A stretch of 64,000 nt of DNA from Otis tarda (lineage: Eukaryota; Chordata; Aves; Otidiformes; Otididae), in assembly GCA_026413225.1 (NCBI GenBank), contig CM048555.1:76143785-76207784 (forward strand). The letters run 5' to 3'. This document shows positions 38,701-51,262 of the stretch, in pieces. The notes beneath the pieces were generated by a model. It saw only the letters and a program-made list of their open reading frames with translations. It ran no database searches and had not been told where the DNA came from. A program made the translations under genes and the position numbers. Within the stretch, counting starts at the first letter, position 1. Every line of letters starts with the position of its first letter.

Positions 38701-41700
38701 TAAAGGTCCTTCTCTTGAGCTCCACTTGCGCGTTGAGCAAGGTAAACAGCTCGTTTCCACAGCTCTCACTTCAGGCTTACTTCCAGCACCCAGCCCACGT
38801 GTGTTGCGTTAGCGGTTAAGGGTTTGGGTTTTTATTCTCTGCATTGATCCTTCCAAACGGTGCACGGCAGCTGGAGGAGGACCTCAGCCACATGTGCACA
38901 TCCCAGCTCAGCAGCACGATTCAGGCCAAAGCACTAGATGGGGCTACACGCCTTCTCATCTCCAACTCTCCTGCAAGTATGAAATTCTTGCCTCAGGCTC
39001 AGCTGCCAGAAAAGCCCAAGCTGCATTTTCTCCTTGGCACTGCTCTCATGGACCACTTCACAGCATTTGCTTTTATACCATGGTGTAAAATTCATCATCT
39101 CCTATTTGTGAGCCTCCAGCTCTGCTGTCTGGCATGGAGACATCTCTTTTGGTACCCAGGGATGTAGAATCATTGACATTTCTCACGCAGACTGAGCGTG
39201 AGACATTATGGGACATCAATGGCCAGGATTGTCCCTTTGCAGCAGGAGGTTCCAGCCCAGGATACCCCCCAAATGTCTCCCCAGGCTGCAGAGCTCCAAA
39301 CTGACATTCATCCATCCACTTCTGAGAAGCGGCCAGAGCTGGCAGAAGTCGCCGGCTGGTGACATGGGGGACAGACTATCCAGGGGGGAAAGTTAGGCTT
39401 AGAAATCAAGCCTGATAAAACCAGATGGGAGGAACGGTGACAGGCTTCAGGCCCTCGTGACCAGGCAGAGGAAAACCACTTGGGGTTTTGAGCTAAGCCG
39501 CGATCTGTCCTGATTAACAGCCTCTATAAACAGAAAAGGACTTGCTTAAAAATAACCCCAGATCTCTCCGCTCAGCCATAAAACTGAAAATGCCCACGGT
39601 CATCTTAATACTCGACTGCTAGCACGAACCAACCCTTCTTCCTTTCTGAAGATTTTGCATGAAAAGGTGTGACACTACCAACTACAATAACCTGCAAATC
39701 TCTTTCCCTAACAGAGCAGCACAAAAGGGTCATAAAACTGCCCCAGACCCATGTCCCATCTTTTCCTGCAGGTACAGCAACAGCCAAAAAAAAAAAAAAA
39801 AAAAAATCACACCAGCTGCTTCTCATGAGCATCTGCTCTCCTTGGCAGGAAGGAGACATTGGCCACCGATTTTTGCTGAGTGATTTTCTGGTTATTTATG
39901 TTAGAGCAGCATGAAAGGCCCAGGCACACAGTGCTACAGAGGGTCCATCCCAGCAGCTGCTCTCCGGCTGCAGAGGCATCAGTAAGGCCACACTTGGATG
40001 TTCAAATGAGATGTGAATTCCTGCCTTCTCCAGCCCACCGTCAAGGTCCTGGTTTCATTCCCCGCCAGGCCTGCTTGTCCCAAACCTCCCCCCCCACCAT
40101 ATCCCTTGTTTTCCCAACTCCTTTTCTCAGATTTCTCTGCTGCAGCCTCTTAACTCCGTAACAAATACCTTCACATCCCTTGGGCACAAACCATTTCCAC
40201 CCGAACTTCTCCACTGTGTCAGCCTCCAGAGGAGACCAGAGACATCACAGCCCAGCATGGCACACAGGAGCACAACAGGGCGGCAGAGAAGGGAGAAAAA
40301 TGGCATTGAAAAACAACAAAACACATTGTGATGGACACAAGAGAAAAAACAATGAGCAACAATCCAGGTCTTGCAGAGGAAAAACTCCTTTGCAGTTTCT
40401 CTGCTGGATCTACCGGGTCCTCACATCCTCTCATCCTTAACTCAGCTTGAGGTGGTGGCGGGGAAATAGCTAGAGCTTCTGCAAAATGTGCTTTTTTCTT
40501 TTTTTTTCCCCTTTTTAAGCTGAGATCAGGCAGAAACAGGTTGGAGAAAAGGAGATATTTGCAAGGCACCTTGTTTCTGCTCCCCTCTCAGGAATGGCTT
40601 ACATTGGAAAAGGTCCAAGCTGGGGCTCAAGACTTCCTTGGGCCACAGCATCATTATTTTAGCTACAGTAGGAAAGTAAAGACTGCTGAGAAAGAAGCCT
40701 GCAATGCCTAGCACTGCAGTGCCTGCCTGTATTTATAGTTTTCCTTTGTCAAAAGGATGGGGGGGGGAAGTTTATTTTTCTGCAACTTGCCCATCACATT
40801 CCTGTTGACCCTTGGCAGCCCCTTCCAACGAGCAGCTCCAGCCCGTGACTGCTGCCAAAACCGTTCCAGGCAACTGGAAGCGCCTCCTTTCCAAGGCCAG
40901 GGGTCCTTGCTGCCCACGAGGAGGAAGCTGGAGTGGCTGCACTGGACAAGAGGGCTTTGTTCTCCTCAAAGGCACACGTGGGTGCTTGGAAACAAGTTGG
41001 TTTTGGCTCAAGCGCAAGAGAGGCATGCTGTGAGAACGAATGACCGGGCAGATGACCCCAAAGGGAGGTCAGCCCTGCTCAACCCTCCAAACGTGAGCAG
41101 CTCTAATTCCAGTTCACAGGCTGGAAAATGCAAGTGTTAACAGGTATGAGAATTTCAATCAAGACTCAATCACAGGAGTTCTTTGTGCTTTAACAAGTGC
41201 TTGAGCAAGAAGAAAAGGGTCAGTCAGCTGGAACAGGCAGCTGAAGAGATTAACAGAGTCTACAGGTGCTGCCTCCCCACTCTCCACCTGAAAACCCAGT
41301 CCCACGAATTCCTAACTTTGCATGTGAATAAAAACAACAAAAGTTGTCACAGCACCGTTGGCTTAACACCTGCCTCCTACCTTGACCGTCAGAGCTGCCA
41401 CTGATGGTGTTGTGACCCTACACGTGATAAAGTTTGAACTCCAGCTTGCGAGGAACGCATACTAGGCCCCCACCGAAAGATCCTTTGTTGTGCTTGAAGG
41501 AAGGCATCTTATTGTGTTCTTTTTAATTAAAAAAAATGTTGCTTTTTGCACCCAAGTGCAACACTTTTGGTACAGAGAGGTGCAAGGAATACAGGTAGCG
41601 TTTGAGCAGGATTCCCACACAGATCCCTCACCGCTGATACCAGCCCAGCACAGAGCCACTGCGGCTCCTTCCCAGGAGCGGTGGGGAGGATTACCTACAT

Positions 41701-42854
41701 ACATAACGTGGGAAGTTCTGGTCAAACAGTAAGAGCACTCACCTTGTGACACAGACCCTTCAGCTGGGGACATGCTGAAATGCAGACAAGCACTCGATAA
41801 CGCACATTTGTGATCCACACCACCAGCGGGCACGTGGGTGGGTGCTTCAGTCCCTGCTCACAGGGCTGGTGTAGGGAAAATGAAGAAAATAGCCAAGGAG
41901 GCAGAGAATACTGGACTCTCTGGTTGTAGCAAGAAAAGCACTTTTGTGTGCAATGAGACATCCAGGGAGTTTTAGGTGTGATGTGACCAAGCCCCTCAGG
42001 GAATCTCTGAGCAGGTCACCTACCTTCCAACAGCTCACGAGACGTGGGGCAAAGCTGACGCTGAACCGCTCAAACCTGCTGTGACCAGGATGTACCTACA
42101 TTCGTCTACAAACCTAACTCCTACAGCTTCAGGAACTTTCAGAGAATTTCTACTTATCTCACCCGAAAGACTGTAACAGATAATGCAAGTACTTACCAAC
42201 CACTCTAAATTCAAGGGAGGACAAAGTTGAAGTTGTGTTCCCTGTACAGGAACCACAAAAAAAAAATTCAGCATCAGAACAGGTCAGACACATACAGAAC
42301 CGTGATAGCTCCTATGCAGAGGGGAGAGTTACAAGCAGAAGTTCCCAAATTCTTCGTTGACTTTTTAAGCAAACAGCATTAAGGCCTATCTACACGGGAT
42401 GGTGCAGAGTATTTGCAAAGTGTAAGATCTGGGCCACAGCAGCGCAGACACAGGCTGAGTTTTTGCTCTTACCTCACCTCCAGCAAGACTGAAGCACAGA
42501 CCAGAAGCTACAATCTGTCTCCACCATTGAAGGAGACACATCCTCAAATTTAAGACCAGTGCCAAAATCCAGTCTGAAATATTCTCATCCACATTAACCT
42601 GAAAATCCTGGAAGCCTATGATATGGTCAGTGTTCAGATGGATTCTCTCTTCCAGGCACCAGAGACACATAACTCCACTTACAAGTATTAAAAAGGCATA
42701 AATAAAAGAAGAAAGTTATCATCAGCCACCAACTCCCTCTGATTGAGTGGGATGCCCGGGATTGCATCAAGACTTCCAGTTGGACCATTAAGACACGTAA
42801 ATTCCTTAATAAAGGAGGCAGAATAAATCGCAAACTGTGAGACAAATACATAAG
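35726..42854. other. Intergenic 3' flank of ST3GAL5, no gene seen
   Basis: About 7 kb with A21 at 39786, an AT-rich patch at 38450-38590 and no recognised transposon or exon. Moderately GC-rich until about 42.8 kb, then AT-rich into the ST3GAL5 3' UTR. Confidence 0.7.
39786..39806. repeat. Poly(A) tract, 21 A
   Basis: Uninterrupted A run in the intergenic flank. No transposon was recognised directly before it. Confidence 0.98.
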
Positions 42855-42873
42855 TAGAAAGTGGTTTCATCAG

Positions 42874-42879
42874 TTTATT
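42874..42879 (-). terminator. Candidate distal poly(A) signal of ST3GAL5
   Basis: Minus-strand AATAAA with TTATGTATTTGTCTC a little downstream. The base composition changes to more mixed sequence beyond it, so it may mark the outer end of the transcription unit. Confidence 0.4.
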
Positions 42880-43387
42880 GCTTTTTGCAACCTGAACTTT
42901 GCTGCCATTTCACGGATAGTCAAGTCTGCGCAGGCAAATGCAATGCAGGACACACTACCATGGAGAACAATGTTTTACACAAGCCATAAAACTGGTGGGA
43001 AAGCAATCTAATCCTGCATCAACATAATTTGAGAATTTGACAGTAAATACAGCATCTCGAAAAAGCTATTGGCATTTACATCAATCAACTGATTATTTTT
43101 AAGTTACTGAGTAAAGCAAACTGGTGAGGAACCAAATGCTCTGAAACACGTACTTTCAGTGTATTCAGGATGTCCTCCCAACACAAATGTTCTGAAATCT
43201 TCCAAAACTTCACTCATACCAAATGAAATCAAGGTACTTTGCTTCCAGTTTAAATACCAGGAGAAAATAATTAGCGCATTTTAATATATTAACTAAAAGA
43301 CTATCTGTATAAAACTCTTCACATATGAAATATTTTTAAATTAAACAATATAATTATTATACTCACAAGAAAAACACAGACTAGAAA

Positions 43388-43393
43388 TTTATT
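43388..43393 (-). terminator. Candidate poly(A) signal of ST3GAL5
   Basis: Minus-strand AATAAA followed within about 30 bases by a T/G-rich stretch, the classical arrangement for cleavage and polyadenylation. It lies about 1.9 kb below the stop codon. Confidence 0.5.
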
Positions 43394-43690
43394 GCTAGTA
43401 CAAAAATTAAAGTGTTTCACGGAGGAGAAGTTAGATTAGTATTATTGCTATAAACACAAACAGCGCCAGAGACAAGAATCTGATTTTCAAATTTGCTCAC
43501 CATCCACAACGGACTGTCAAGGACATGTAGGTACATGGGACTTAAGAAAGATGAGGTCCACAACTTTCTTCAGAGTTACGCTTTCAGATCTGATGTCATT
43601 TTATTGCCTTTTATGGCCAGAATCAGTCTGCTGCTCACACTTCCTAACATTATCATTCTTTAGAACTTCTCTCCACCAGGGGGGAACAAC

Positions 43691-43719
43691 AAAAAAAAAA
43701 AAAAAAAAAAAAAAAAAAA
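43691..43719. repeat. Poly(A) tract, 29 A, within ST3GAL5 3' UTR (U29 in transcript)
   Basis: The longest homopolymer in the window. It is followed on the plus strand by CACCCCAACCACCC. On the minus strand it is read as T29 inside the predicted 3' UTR. Confidence 0.97.
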
Positions 43720-45301
43720 CACCCCAACCACCCTAATCCTGCTTTCACACATCAGTATTCTGAAAATGTAAAGCTACAACTACATTCACATCTCAGCCCA
43801 TAACAAAATAAAAAGCGGGAATGTTCACCATGTGGACAGTCTATGACTACGAACCAATGTTTCCAGGTCAACCTTTGATAAATTTGCTAACAAGCTTTTG
43901 TTCCCAAATAAAGCATCTTTCACGTACTGCAGATTGTGTAACACTACTCAGTGCAAACACAGTCATACCTACTACTCTACTGGTAAGGAAATGAAAATGG
44001 ACACCAAATCCTGCTTGCAGTTTCGCACAGTCCAGTTTCTTTGCAATACACTGATTTCCAGTCACAAGAACATATATTTATAGCTTTTTTTTTTTTAAAT
44101 ATGCTGCTTTCAGCAGTTATCTAGCTCGCTCCTAGATCATGCTACTTCCTCAAAGTTATTTTCTTCTTAACTTACACACACTCACCCAATTGCTGACTTA
44201 AAAGCTGATCCAGGAAAACCAACAACTCTCTCTCTCCCTTCAATTACATAACCAACACTAGAGTTCATAAGGGTTATCATAATTGTAAACTATTAAGGTT
44301 ACAATATCTGTAATTAATTACTAAAGGATCATAAAGTGAACCCATGGAAATTTTAGCCTAGTCAGATTCTGTTATTGCTAAACAGAAGATTTATACAAAC
44401 CAGTGTTTTATAGAACCAGCAATTCTCAAGTCACTCTAAAAAAAAGAAGGGCTGGGAAGGGCAAGATTTTGTAGTAACGCCACTTCTTTAACTGGGGTAG
44501 CTGAACTCTGCTGCAAAACAAGTAGTTAGAAACATCTACCTGGGTCTTAAGGAACAGAAACGACAAAAGATCTGATTCAGGGGAAAGTCTCCTGCTGGCT
44601 AAACCCTCTTACAGCGTGCTCTGGGCCAAACACTCCTCACGATAAAGCAGGATTCTAACCCATACATTAATGCATCAAAGATTTTAATATCAACCATGAA
44701 GGCCAAAGTACTTACTACTCAGTTGTGGCCACAACGGTTTCTTTTTCTTCGCCTCCACTCCCACACTTCCCCTCCACCCACCTCAAAAAAAATTAGCACA
44801 AAACTAAAATATACGTATTTGAGGGGGAAACACAACGCTCAAGTTGCAAGAAATGAGAGACTTGAGAAGCATACGCCTTTCTTTTCATGGTACGCATGAA
44901 AAGGAGTCATACACCAAGAACTGGATCAACAAAGACAGTAGTTCAGTGGAAAATAAACTCTTGCACAGTTAGGCAACTCAGGCTAGTGTTGTGCGTACTA
45001 TATCCATCCGAAAACAAAAACTCTGCTTTTTTTCAGACAACTTAAAACGTTAAATATTTTAAATTGATCTTTTTCAACTCCAAGTTATATTTACACAGTT
45101 ATCCACAAGAATGTGCAAAGTAAAATCTGACATCAGAAAAAATTTATAAGTCCAACAAATTGAACTTGACATTTAAAAAGGCAGCAGAGATTCCAGGTCC
45201 ATTCTATATACATTTTAAAGAACTACTTGAGACAGTGAAAAGGTTGTTCCAGCTGAACCTCTGGAAACTTAACAAATCCAAATCACGTCGCTCTTCAGTC
45301 A

Positions 45302-45565
45302 CTAGCTGTCCTTGCCGCAGAATTCACAATGTATCCCCCCAGTGAGGTCTTTGACAACTTTTTCTTTGATTAGTTTTTGCAGGAGTTTTGTTTCGCTTGT
45401 CACATTGTGCATAGTTTGTCCGTTCATGGCAGCCATGCAGAGGTTGTTGTAATAGTGCAAAGGTGTGCTGGGCTGATCGAGGTCATATCCAAATCCTGCT
45501 AGGCTCACTTCATCACATAAGTGTGTGGCCAGAACCACTGCTGTGACCCCAATTGTAGGCACATT
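45302..45565 (-). CDS. ST3GAL5: ST3GAL5 coding exon 6 (motifs S, III, VS; stop codon)
   Basis: This is the last coding exon, residues 306-392, with TAG at 45304-45302. It starts [20 protein letters not shown] after a TTTTTAG acceptor. Sialylmotif S spans about residues 308-334 with C322, the expected disulphide partner of C164. Motif III is HYYN (342-345). Motif VS has H358 and E363 in HNVTSE; in this family these residues act in catalysis and donor binding. A third sequon is N359. The protein ends [12 protein letters not shown], about five residues longer than the human enzyme as I remember it. All catalytic motifs are intact, so this is most likely a working enzyme that adds sialic acid to lactosylceramide to make ganglioside GM3. 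Confidence 0.97.
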   Translation of the reverse strand, partial: NVPTIGVTAVVLATHLCDEVSLAGFGYDLDQPSTPLHYYNNLCMAAMNGQTMHNVTSETKLLQKLIKEKVVKDLTGGIHCEFCGKDS

Positions 45566-46851
45566 CTAAAAACGAGGGGGAAAAGAAGCCTGTTGAGTTC
45601 AAGTATATTCTCCTTCATCAGTTTTATAAACACTTTACAAAAATATTGTAATTTGTCTATTCCCTCTCCTCACTTAAAACTGCAATCAATTAAACAATCA
45701 ATTACAACTAAAATAAATTACAACTAAAACTAAAAAATACATTAAATGATCAAGTAAAACTAAAAACTTAGGGCCAAATACTAATACAACTTGAGGATTT
45801 GCCTCTTTTGGCTGTCAACTCTAAATTTTGTTCTGTGAAGGCAAAATTCTATATATTACATATTATATATTACTATGTATTACTATGTAGTTAAACTACA
45901 AGTGAACCCTTGCTCCAAACACTCAAACAACTCCTGACATGCAGTTAAAATTGACATTTCTTGATGTATGCTTACTCTAGTCTTGAGCAACAGGCTCTCT
46001 AGCAGTATTCCTCATATGACTCTTCACTGAATAACCCGTGAAGAAGGCAAGTATACTACGACACAACTAAAAGACAGGTAGCTTGGTATGTTCCGTTCTT
46101 TCTATAAATAAATGTCAGAAGATCCTTCAAACATATGTGTCGTAACACTACCATTAAACACTTCCACACAAAAGGTAAAAAGATGATTGTTATTCATTAT
46201 TTCTCACAGTTGAAGAGAACTAGTGACATGGAATTTCTCAAATAATTAAAATTACAAAAATGCACTGTATAATTAAACTGAGCAATTGATCACTCCATAC
46301 TACTGCTGGAGTGAAGGACACGGAGGGAGGCTGTACCCATCAGTTGCTATTGAGCACACTGGCATACGTAACAATTCCAACAGCTGGAAGGTTGCTTTCC
46401 ACTGGCCTGCTTTCTGTACTCTCTCTGCTTTCCCCACAGCTGGAGACACATCTGTCCATAGCCGATTGCTGGTTTGACTTAACAGAGTGGCTCTTAACAC
46501 ACTTAACATACTTCAAATGCGTGTTTTGAATATTCAACGCCAGTCACAATGTGAGTGAACACATACTGGAACGAATTTACGTCTCAGTGCATCTGAATGC
46601 TTTGCAAAACAGGCCGTTTCATGTCAATAGGCACATGCACAGTATCTTATCTAAAAAGGTCAGCTGAAATCCTACTTTGACTTATATTAAAAAATGCAAG
46701 AGTCTTTGAAAGCACATTAATTCCCCTATCACTCGAGACCAGCTCTGAAATTGCAGAGAAACCCTACTGAACGAAGAGCCCAACACTTTTTTCAGTTCTT
46801 TATTTTACTTTGTATTTTATAGTCTCCTTCTCCTAAAAGGAAGCTTCTTAC
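45566..46851 (-). other. ST3GAL5 intron 5
   Basis: About 1.3 kb, AT-rich, with a small local TATTA/TATAT duplication around 45850-45890. Nothing else recognisable. Confidence 0.8.
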
Positions 46852-47010
46852 CTTATCCCAACCCCAGAATTTTGATCGAGGTTCAGGGAACTGTAAGATG
46901 TCCAAAGCTGTCTCTTTGATGATGACTGGATTCAGAATCCGAAACTGCTTTGATGTAAGAGGAATTTTCTCAGCAACCTCCTTCCAGAAGAAGAGTCGCA
47001 CCCACAGAGG
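46852..47010 (-). CDS. ST3GAL5: ST3GAL5 coding exon 5 (central catalytic region)
   Basis: The exon is 159 bases, in phase on both sides, and encodes residues 253-305. It begins [18 protein letters not shown] after a CTTTCTCTTAG acceptor and ends KFWGWDK before GTAAGA. It links sialylmotif L to sialylmotif S and contains the conserved [17 protein letters not shown] run. No stop, frameshift or missing base is visible. Confidence 0.96.
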
Positions 47011-47845
47011 CTAAGAGAAAGAAAAAAAAATAGTTCAGCAAAGGCAAACAGACTGCAAAGTGTCTGGCAGACAGTATACAAATTAAAGAATTCATCAGTA
47101 ATTCTGAGAAATTCAGAAAACAATTTATAGCTAAGGTGGGTTCAGGAATACAAGCGTACAGCTCAACTGACTGACCCAAAAGAGGAAAAACCTTCTAAGT
47201 ATTTGGAATTGCATAGAGGACAGCAGGGGGAAAAGTTGTTTATTCTGAATATTTGACTGCACTTTGTGTTTAATCAGCCACCAGCACCTCCAGGCTCTTT
47301 GTACTTCCCCCAGCACAACTGAGCATGCAGCAGAATTTAAAGAAATGGGAAAGGGAACTGCAGTTTTCCACGAACATTAACCAGGCATTCTCAAGCAAGC
47401 ACTAGATTTAAAATAATTTTGCTCAGGCTTTGAAGTGAACAGCAGTTGTTTGACAGCAACCACCTAGTGATAAATGAAACACTTCAGAAGAGGATTTACA
47501 CAAGACTCAGCAAACTAGATTCCGATCTCGTGCCGCTTGCAGTCAATTAGATGCATGCTAATGGAAAAAAATAATAAAACAGGTTCATTTTGCAAGTCTT
47601 TCCATGTAATTCCACTAAGCAAATTATAAAACTTATACAGCTGCAACATAGACCTATATTTTTTAAACAGGCTTATTGCTACCCTAATATACCACGCTGC
47701 AGCAGCTTAAACTGATCAAATCTAGGTTGCCATGGTCCTGTCTTCCCACCTGTGCTCTGCATCAGTTTACTGAAGTACCAATACCTGCACAGAGACCTGT
47801 TCCAATTGAAAGCCCACTGCTTGAAAGCAGAAGTATGTTTTCAGT

Positions 47846-48312
47846 TCACAGAACCACAAAGTGGTTGAGGCTGGAAGGGACTTTGGAGGTCAAGTGGTCC
47901 AACACTCCTGCTCAAGCAGGGACACCTAGAGCTGGCTAGCCAGGACCATGTCCAGATGGCTTTTGAATATCTCCAAGGATGGAGACTCCACAACCTCCCT
48001 GGGCAACCTGTACCAGTGCTTGGTCACCCTCACAGTTAAGAGTGTTTCCTGATGTCCAGAGGGATCCTCCAGTGCTTCAGTTTGTGCCCACTGCCTCTGG
48101 TCCTGTCACTGGGCACCACTGAAAAGAGCCTGCCTCTATCCTCTTTGCATCTTCCCTTCAGGTATTTATACACATTAGTAAGATTTCCCTCTGAGCCTTC
48201 TCTTCTCTAGGCTAAACAGTCTCATCTCTCTCAGCCTTTTCTCATAGGAGAGGTGCTCCAGTCCCTTAATCATCTTTGTGGCCCTTTGGTGGGCTCTCTC
48301 CAGTATATCCAT
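47846..48312 (-). mobile_element. CR1 LINE fragment, minus strand
   Basis: Reads on the plus strand as CACAGAACCACAAAGTGGTT, GGCTGGAAGGGAC, AACCTCCCTGGGCAACCTG and GGTGGGCTCTCTCCAGTA. These are the reverse-complement landmarks of avian CR1 3' ends. The element is 5'-truncated, as most CR1 copies are, and lies in intron 4 of ST3GAL5 in the gene's own orientation. Confidence 0.9.
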
Positions 48313-48697
48313 TCCCAGATCAGTTGCCAAAACTGGCTCTCCACACCAGCAAAAACAAACAGAGCAAGGAAGAAGGTGGGAATGAGCAGATCTACTGCTA
48401 AGCCATGCAAAACAAGAAGAGGTGTGTTTTTCATAAAGCACATACTTCAACCTTGTAACTCACTAACAGAGAACACTGCAGATGACAAAAAGCAATCACT
48501 CTTTCAATTCCCCCAAAACAAATTTTCATACAGAAAGCCATCCTTGTACTAATCATTCTTCAAAACCAAACCTCAAAACATTAAATAGTCAGAGAGCTTG
48601 TAAAACAAGTTACGGATTCAACTCAAGTTAGAAAGCTGCTGGTCATCAGAATTACCATACTACTGCAGGGAAGGTCATAGACCAACATTGCCTGGTC

Positions 48698-48738
48698 AAA
48701 AAAAAAAAAAAAAAAGAAAAAAAAAAGAAAAAAAAAAG
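48698..48738. repeat. A-rich simple repeat
   Basis: Runs of A broken by single G bases (A17 G A10 G A10 pattern, approximately) in intron 4 of ST3GAL5. Confidence 0.95.
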
Positions 48739-49681
48739 GTCAGGGAGCAGAAGTTCTTTAACCTGTGCAAATTCATGCATTCAGGAAAATCTCCCCTCTA
48801 CAAAACATACTCAGATTATTCAAAACAAGGCAATATCCCTGCACACACTCTCTGGACTAAAGTAGCAGTAGCCAGTCACGGTCAATATTAAATAGACCTT
48901 CCATATGTTCTCATGGTATAAAAATCACAGAATTAAGAAGGGAACTTGGAGTACCTAAACTAGTATGTATCAAACTGTTAAAAAACTTGACAGGCTTTCT
49001 TCTAAATCTCTCTCAATAATTTAGAGCACTTGCTTTCAATCTGCGGTCAGAGAAATCTAGCTACTGGTTTTCAACTTGCAGAAATTATCTGCCTGCAAAT
49101 TGAAAGAGGTGAAACCCACCAATTTAAAGAGAGTTTGGAAACACGGAACTCTTCTGTCAGCTCCTTAGAAATCTCTGCACTTCTTTAAATATTCAGTGAG
49201 AAATAAACAACCTCTTAATTTTGGAACCACACACAAATGTGAAGTAACACCTGTGATGTTTCAATTACACATTGACTGTATGTATGCCTATCGCAGCAGC
49301 ACAGACTTCAGCTGTTTAAAAAAAAATTAAAAAATGGACAGGACAAATGTCCAGAAACCTCATTTCTATTTCAGGCTCTGCAGACTTGAACAAGTCACTT
49401 AAACCTAACGTGAACTGAATTCCACTTTAGTAAACACTCAGTATGTCCTGTAGCTTGGTGCGAACCATTAATATCTGCAGGTTAAAAAGTGTTACTGTCA
49501 GCATGGGGCTTCAACATGAATGCTGGTACCAATTGTAACTAGGAGATGTACCTAAAAATCCCATGAAATTAAAAAAAACATCCTCAGTATAATAAAACAG
49601 GAAGTAACAGATTAGTCAGCTTCCTAAGCATTACAAAAGATCAAACAAATCACAGGCATATAACACTGCCGCATTACATAC

Positions 49682-49868
49682 CAAGGTTTCATTTTTTACC
49701 ATCGCTTGAAGCCAATTGAAATCAACACTTTTAAATAAAACAGCCACAAACAAGCTATCAGGAGGGTACTCGTGTTCAGGAAGAGGGGCTCCTTCTGGGT
49801 AAGTCATCCGTATAGTAGTTCTGTTACCAACATCATCTGTGTATCCTTGAACTGGCGCATCATTTAAC
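49682..49868 (-). CDS. ST3GAL5: ST3GAL5 coding exon 4 (second half of sialylmotif L)
   Basis: This exon completes codon R190 and encodes residues 191-252. It opens with [21 protein letters not shown], the remainder of sialylmotif L, and continues through [14 protein letters not shown] and [19 protein letters not shown], all strongly ST3GAL5-like. Two N-glycosylation sequons are visible: N205 (NRT) and N249 (NET). The acceptor is TTTTGGTAG (AG at 49870-49869) and the donor is TTG|GTATGT. Phase 2 entry and phase 0 exit match the neighbouring exons. Confidence 0.97.
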
Positions 49869-51262
49869 CTACCAAAAAAAAAAACCACAAAACCCCACAA
49901 TGGAGAGAAACTGTTTTTAACAAGCATAGGTTACAATCTCATTAAAACATCAGCCACTAAGCAAAGAACTTGTATTTGGCCCAGACATTTTTAAAAGGGC
50001 AGAGTACAGCGTTTTCTCATTATCTCCACATTCCTCGCCTCACACACTCATCCATTCCTTATCTTTGAGAGGAAGCCAATTCCATTTCTGGATTAACTGG
50101 CACAAGTGGAAAACTTCAAAAAGAAAATTCTGACTAGAAAAGTAACTTAAAACACCATTGCAGAACTTCATGTTCATTGCCTTGTGCCAACTCAGAGAGG
50201 CTTAAAGAGGAAGAAAACACACAAGAAGTTGCCTGCATTATCTTTATACACACACACACACACGTATATGAGTGCTACACACAGACAGACATTCAAATTA
50301 TCTCTTCAATGCAACGTAATGCATCCTGTGGGTTTACATCATTCCAGCTCATCAAAAATTTCAGATGCTAGCTCAGCACTGCCAAGAACGGCATCAGCTC
50401 CATCAGTTTTGTAGAACAGCCTAAGTCCCACCAACTTTTCTATATCAACAGAAAAGTCGCCTTCATGGTGCCAGTCCGAATTTCGCAGACCAGTTAGCGC
50501 CCGTTCTCTGCCCCTCCACGTGCTAACAGGTTTATTTACCTTTGTATAAGAGACACTGACTCACTGTATCAAGTCTTCCCTTTTTAGAGGAGCAAGTCCT
50601 AGTTTACCAAGTAACTTGGGAAAGTGCCTGTATTAAATTCATTTGTGACTTTACATGATTCAAAATAGAAAGAAGGAGCGTTCAAACAGTAGTGTTCAGA
50701 AGGCATGAATACAGACCACGTATTCATTTAACTCAGACATTAGAAAATACAGGTAATGAAAGAAAGCATGCACTGATCTTGTAAAGATAAGGAAAGATAA
50801 GCATGCTCTACAGTGTGTAAGCAAACTGTACACTGAAACATCAATTAGTTTTTATTGTGTTTGAAATAGCTGTTATAAAAAAAAAATCCTTCCAATAAGC
50901 ACCCTAACTACAGAGGAAAAGGCAGAGATGAGTCCTAAAGCCTACCTCTGAAAGTTTAAACACATGAATGGGTAAAAACAGGATTGCCTATGATTTCACT
51001 GGTTTCTGTCTCATTTCTGTCCATGCTTTTTTTCTATCTGAGGTCCACAAACAATTACACTGAATTCCTGTCTTGTGAACATGGCAATTTATTTTGCTCC
51101 TAAGACTTTGAATTCCATCAAGTCAAAAGTAAATTTCCCAAAAGCACTTTCAGAAATAGCCTTTTAAGTTGCGTAAATGTTGAAGATACTTTCACTTTAA
51201 AAAACAAAGTGAGCTCAAAGTAAAGTTGAAGTAGCTGGAACCCTTAAATGGAAAATACCTAC
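49869..51262 (-). other. ST3GAL5 intron 3
   Basis: About 1.4 kb of AT-rich sequence that interrupts sialylmotif L. It holds a short AC dinucleotide run at 50248-50263. No transposon recognised. Confidence 0.8.
50248..50263. repeat. AC dinucleotide microsatellite
   Basis: Eight AC units within intron 3 of ST3GAL5. Confidence 0.97.

Larger units (their letters stand above)
42855..45301 (-). other. ST3GAL5: ST3GAL5 3' UTR (3' limit uncertain)
   Basis: The sequence below the stop is AT-rich, lacks recognisable transposons and contains several minus-strand AATAAA signals. These are at 43605-43600, 43393-43388 and 42879-42874. The signal at 43393 is followed by a T/G-rich stretch (GTCTGTGTTTTTCTTGTGAG on the minus strand), the best-looking downstream element. 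The 3' UTR may therefore end near 43.37 kb, with a longer form ending near 42.85 kb. A run of 29 A at 43691-43719 would be read as U29 in the transcript. Extent is inferred from signals only, not from transcripts. Confidence 0.6.
47011..49681 (-). other. ST3GAL5 intron 4, carrying a CR1 copy
   Basis: About 2.7 kb. It contains a CR1 fragment at 47846-48312 in the same orientation as the gene and an A-rich run at 48698-48738. The rest is AT-rich and unremarkable. Confidence 0.8.

Noticed and set aside
1..42854. Exons of ATOH8, expected from human gene order
   Set aside because: I looked on both strands for codons spelling the conserved bHLH core and found none. Absence by eye is not proof, so no feature is called.
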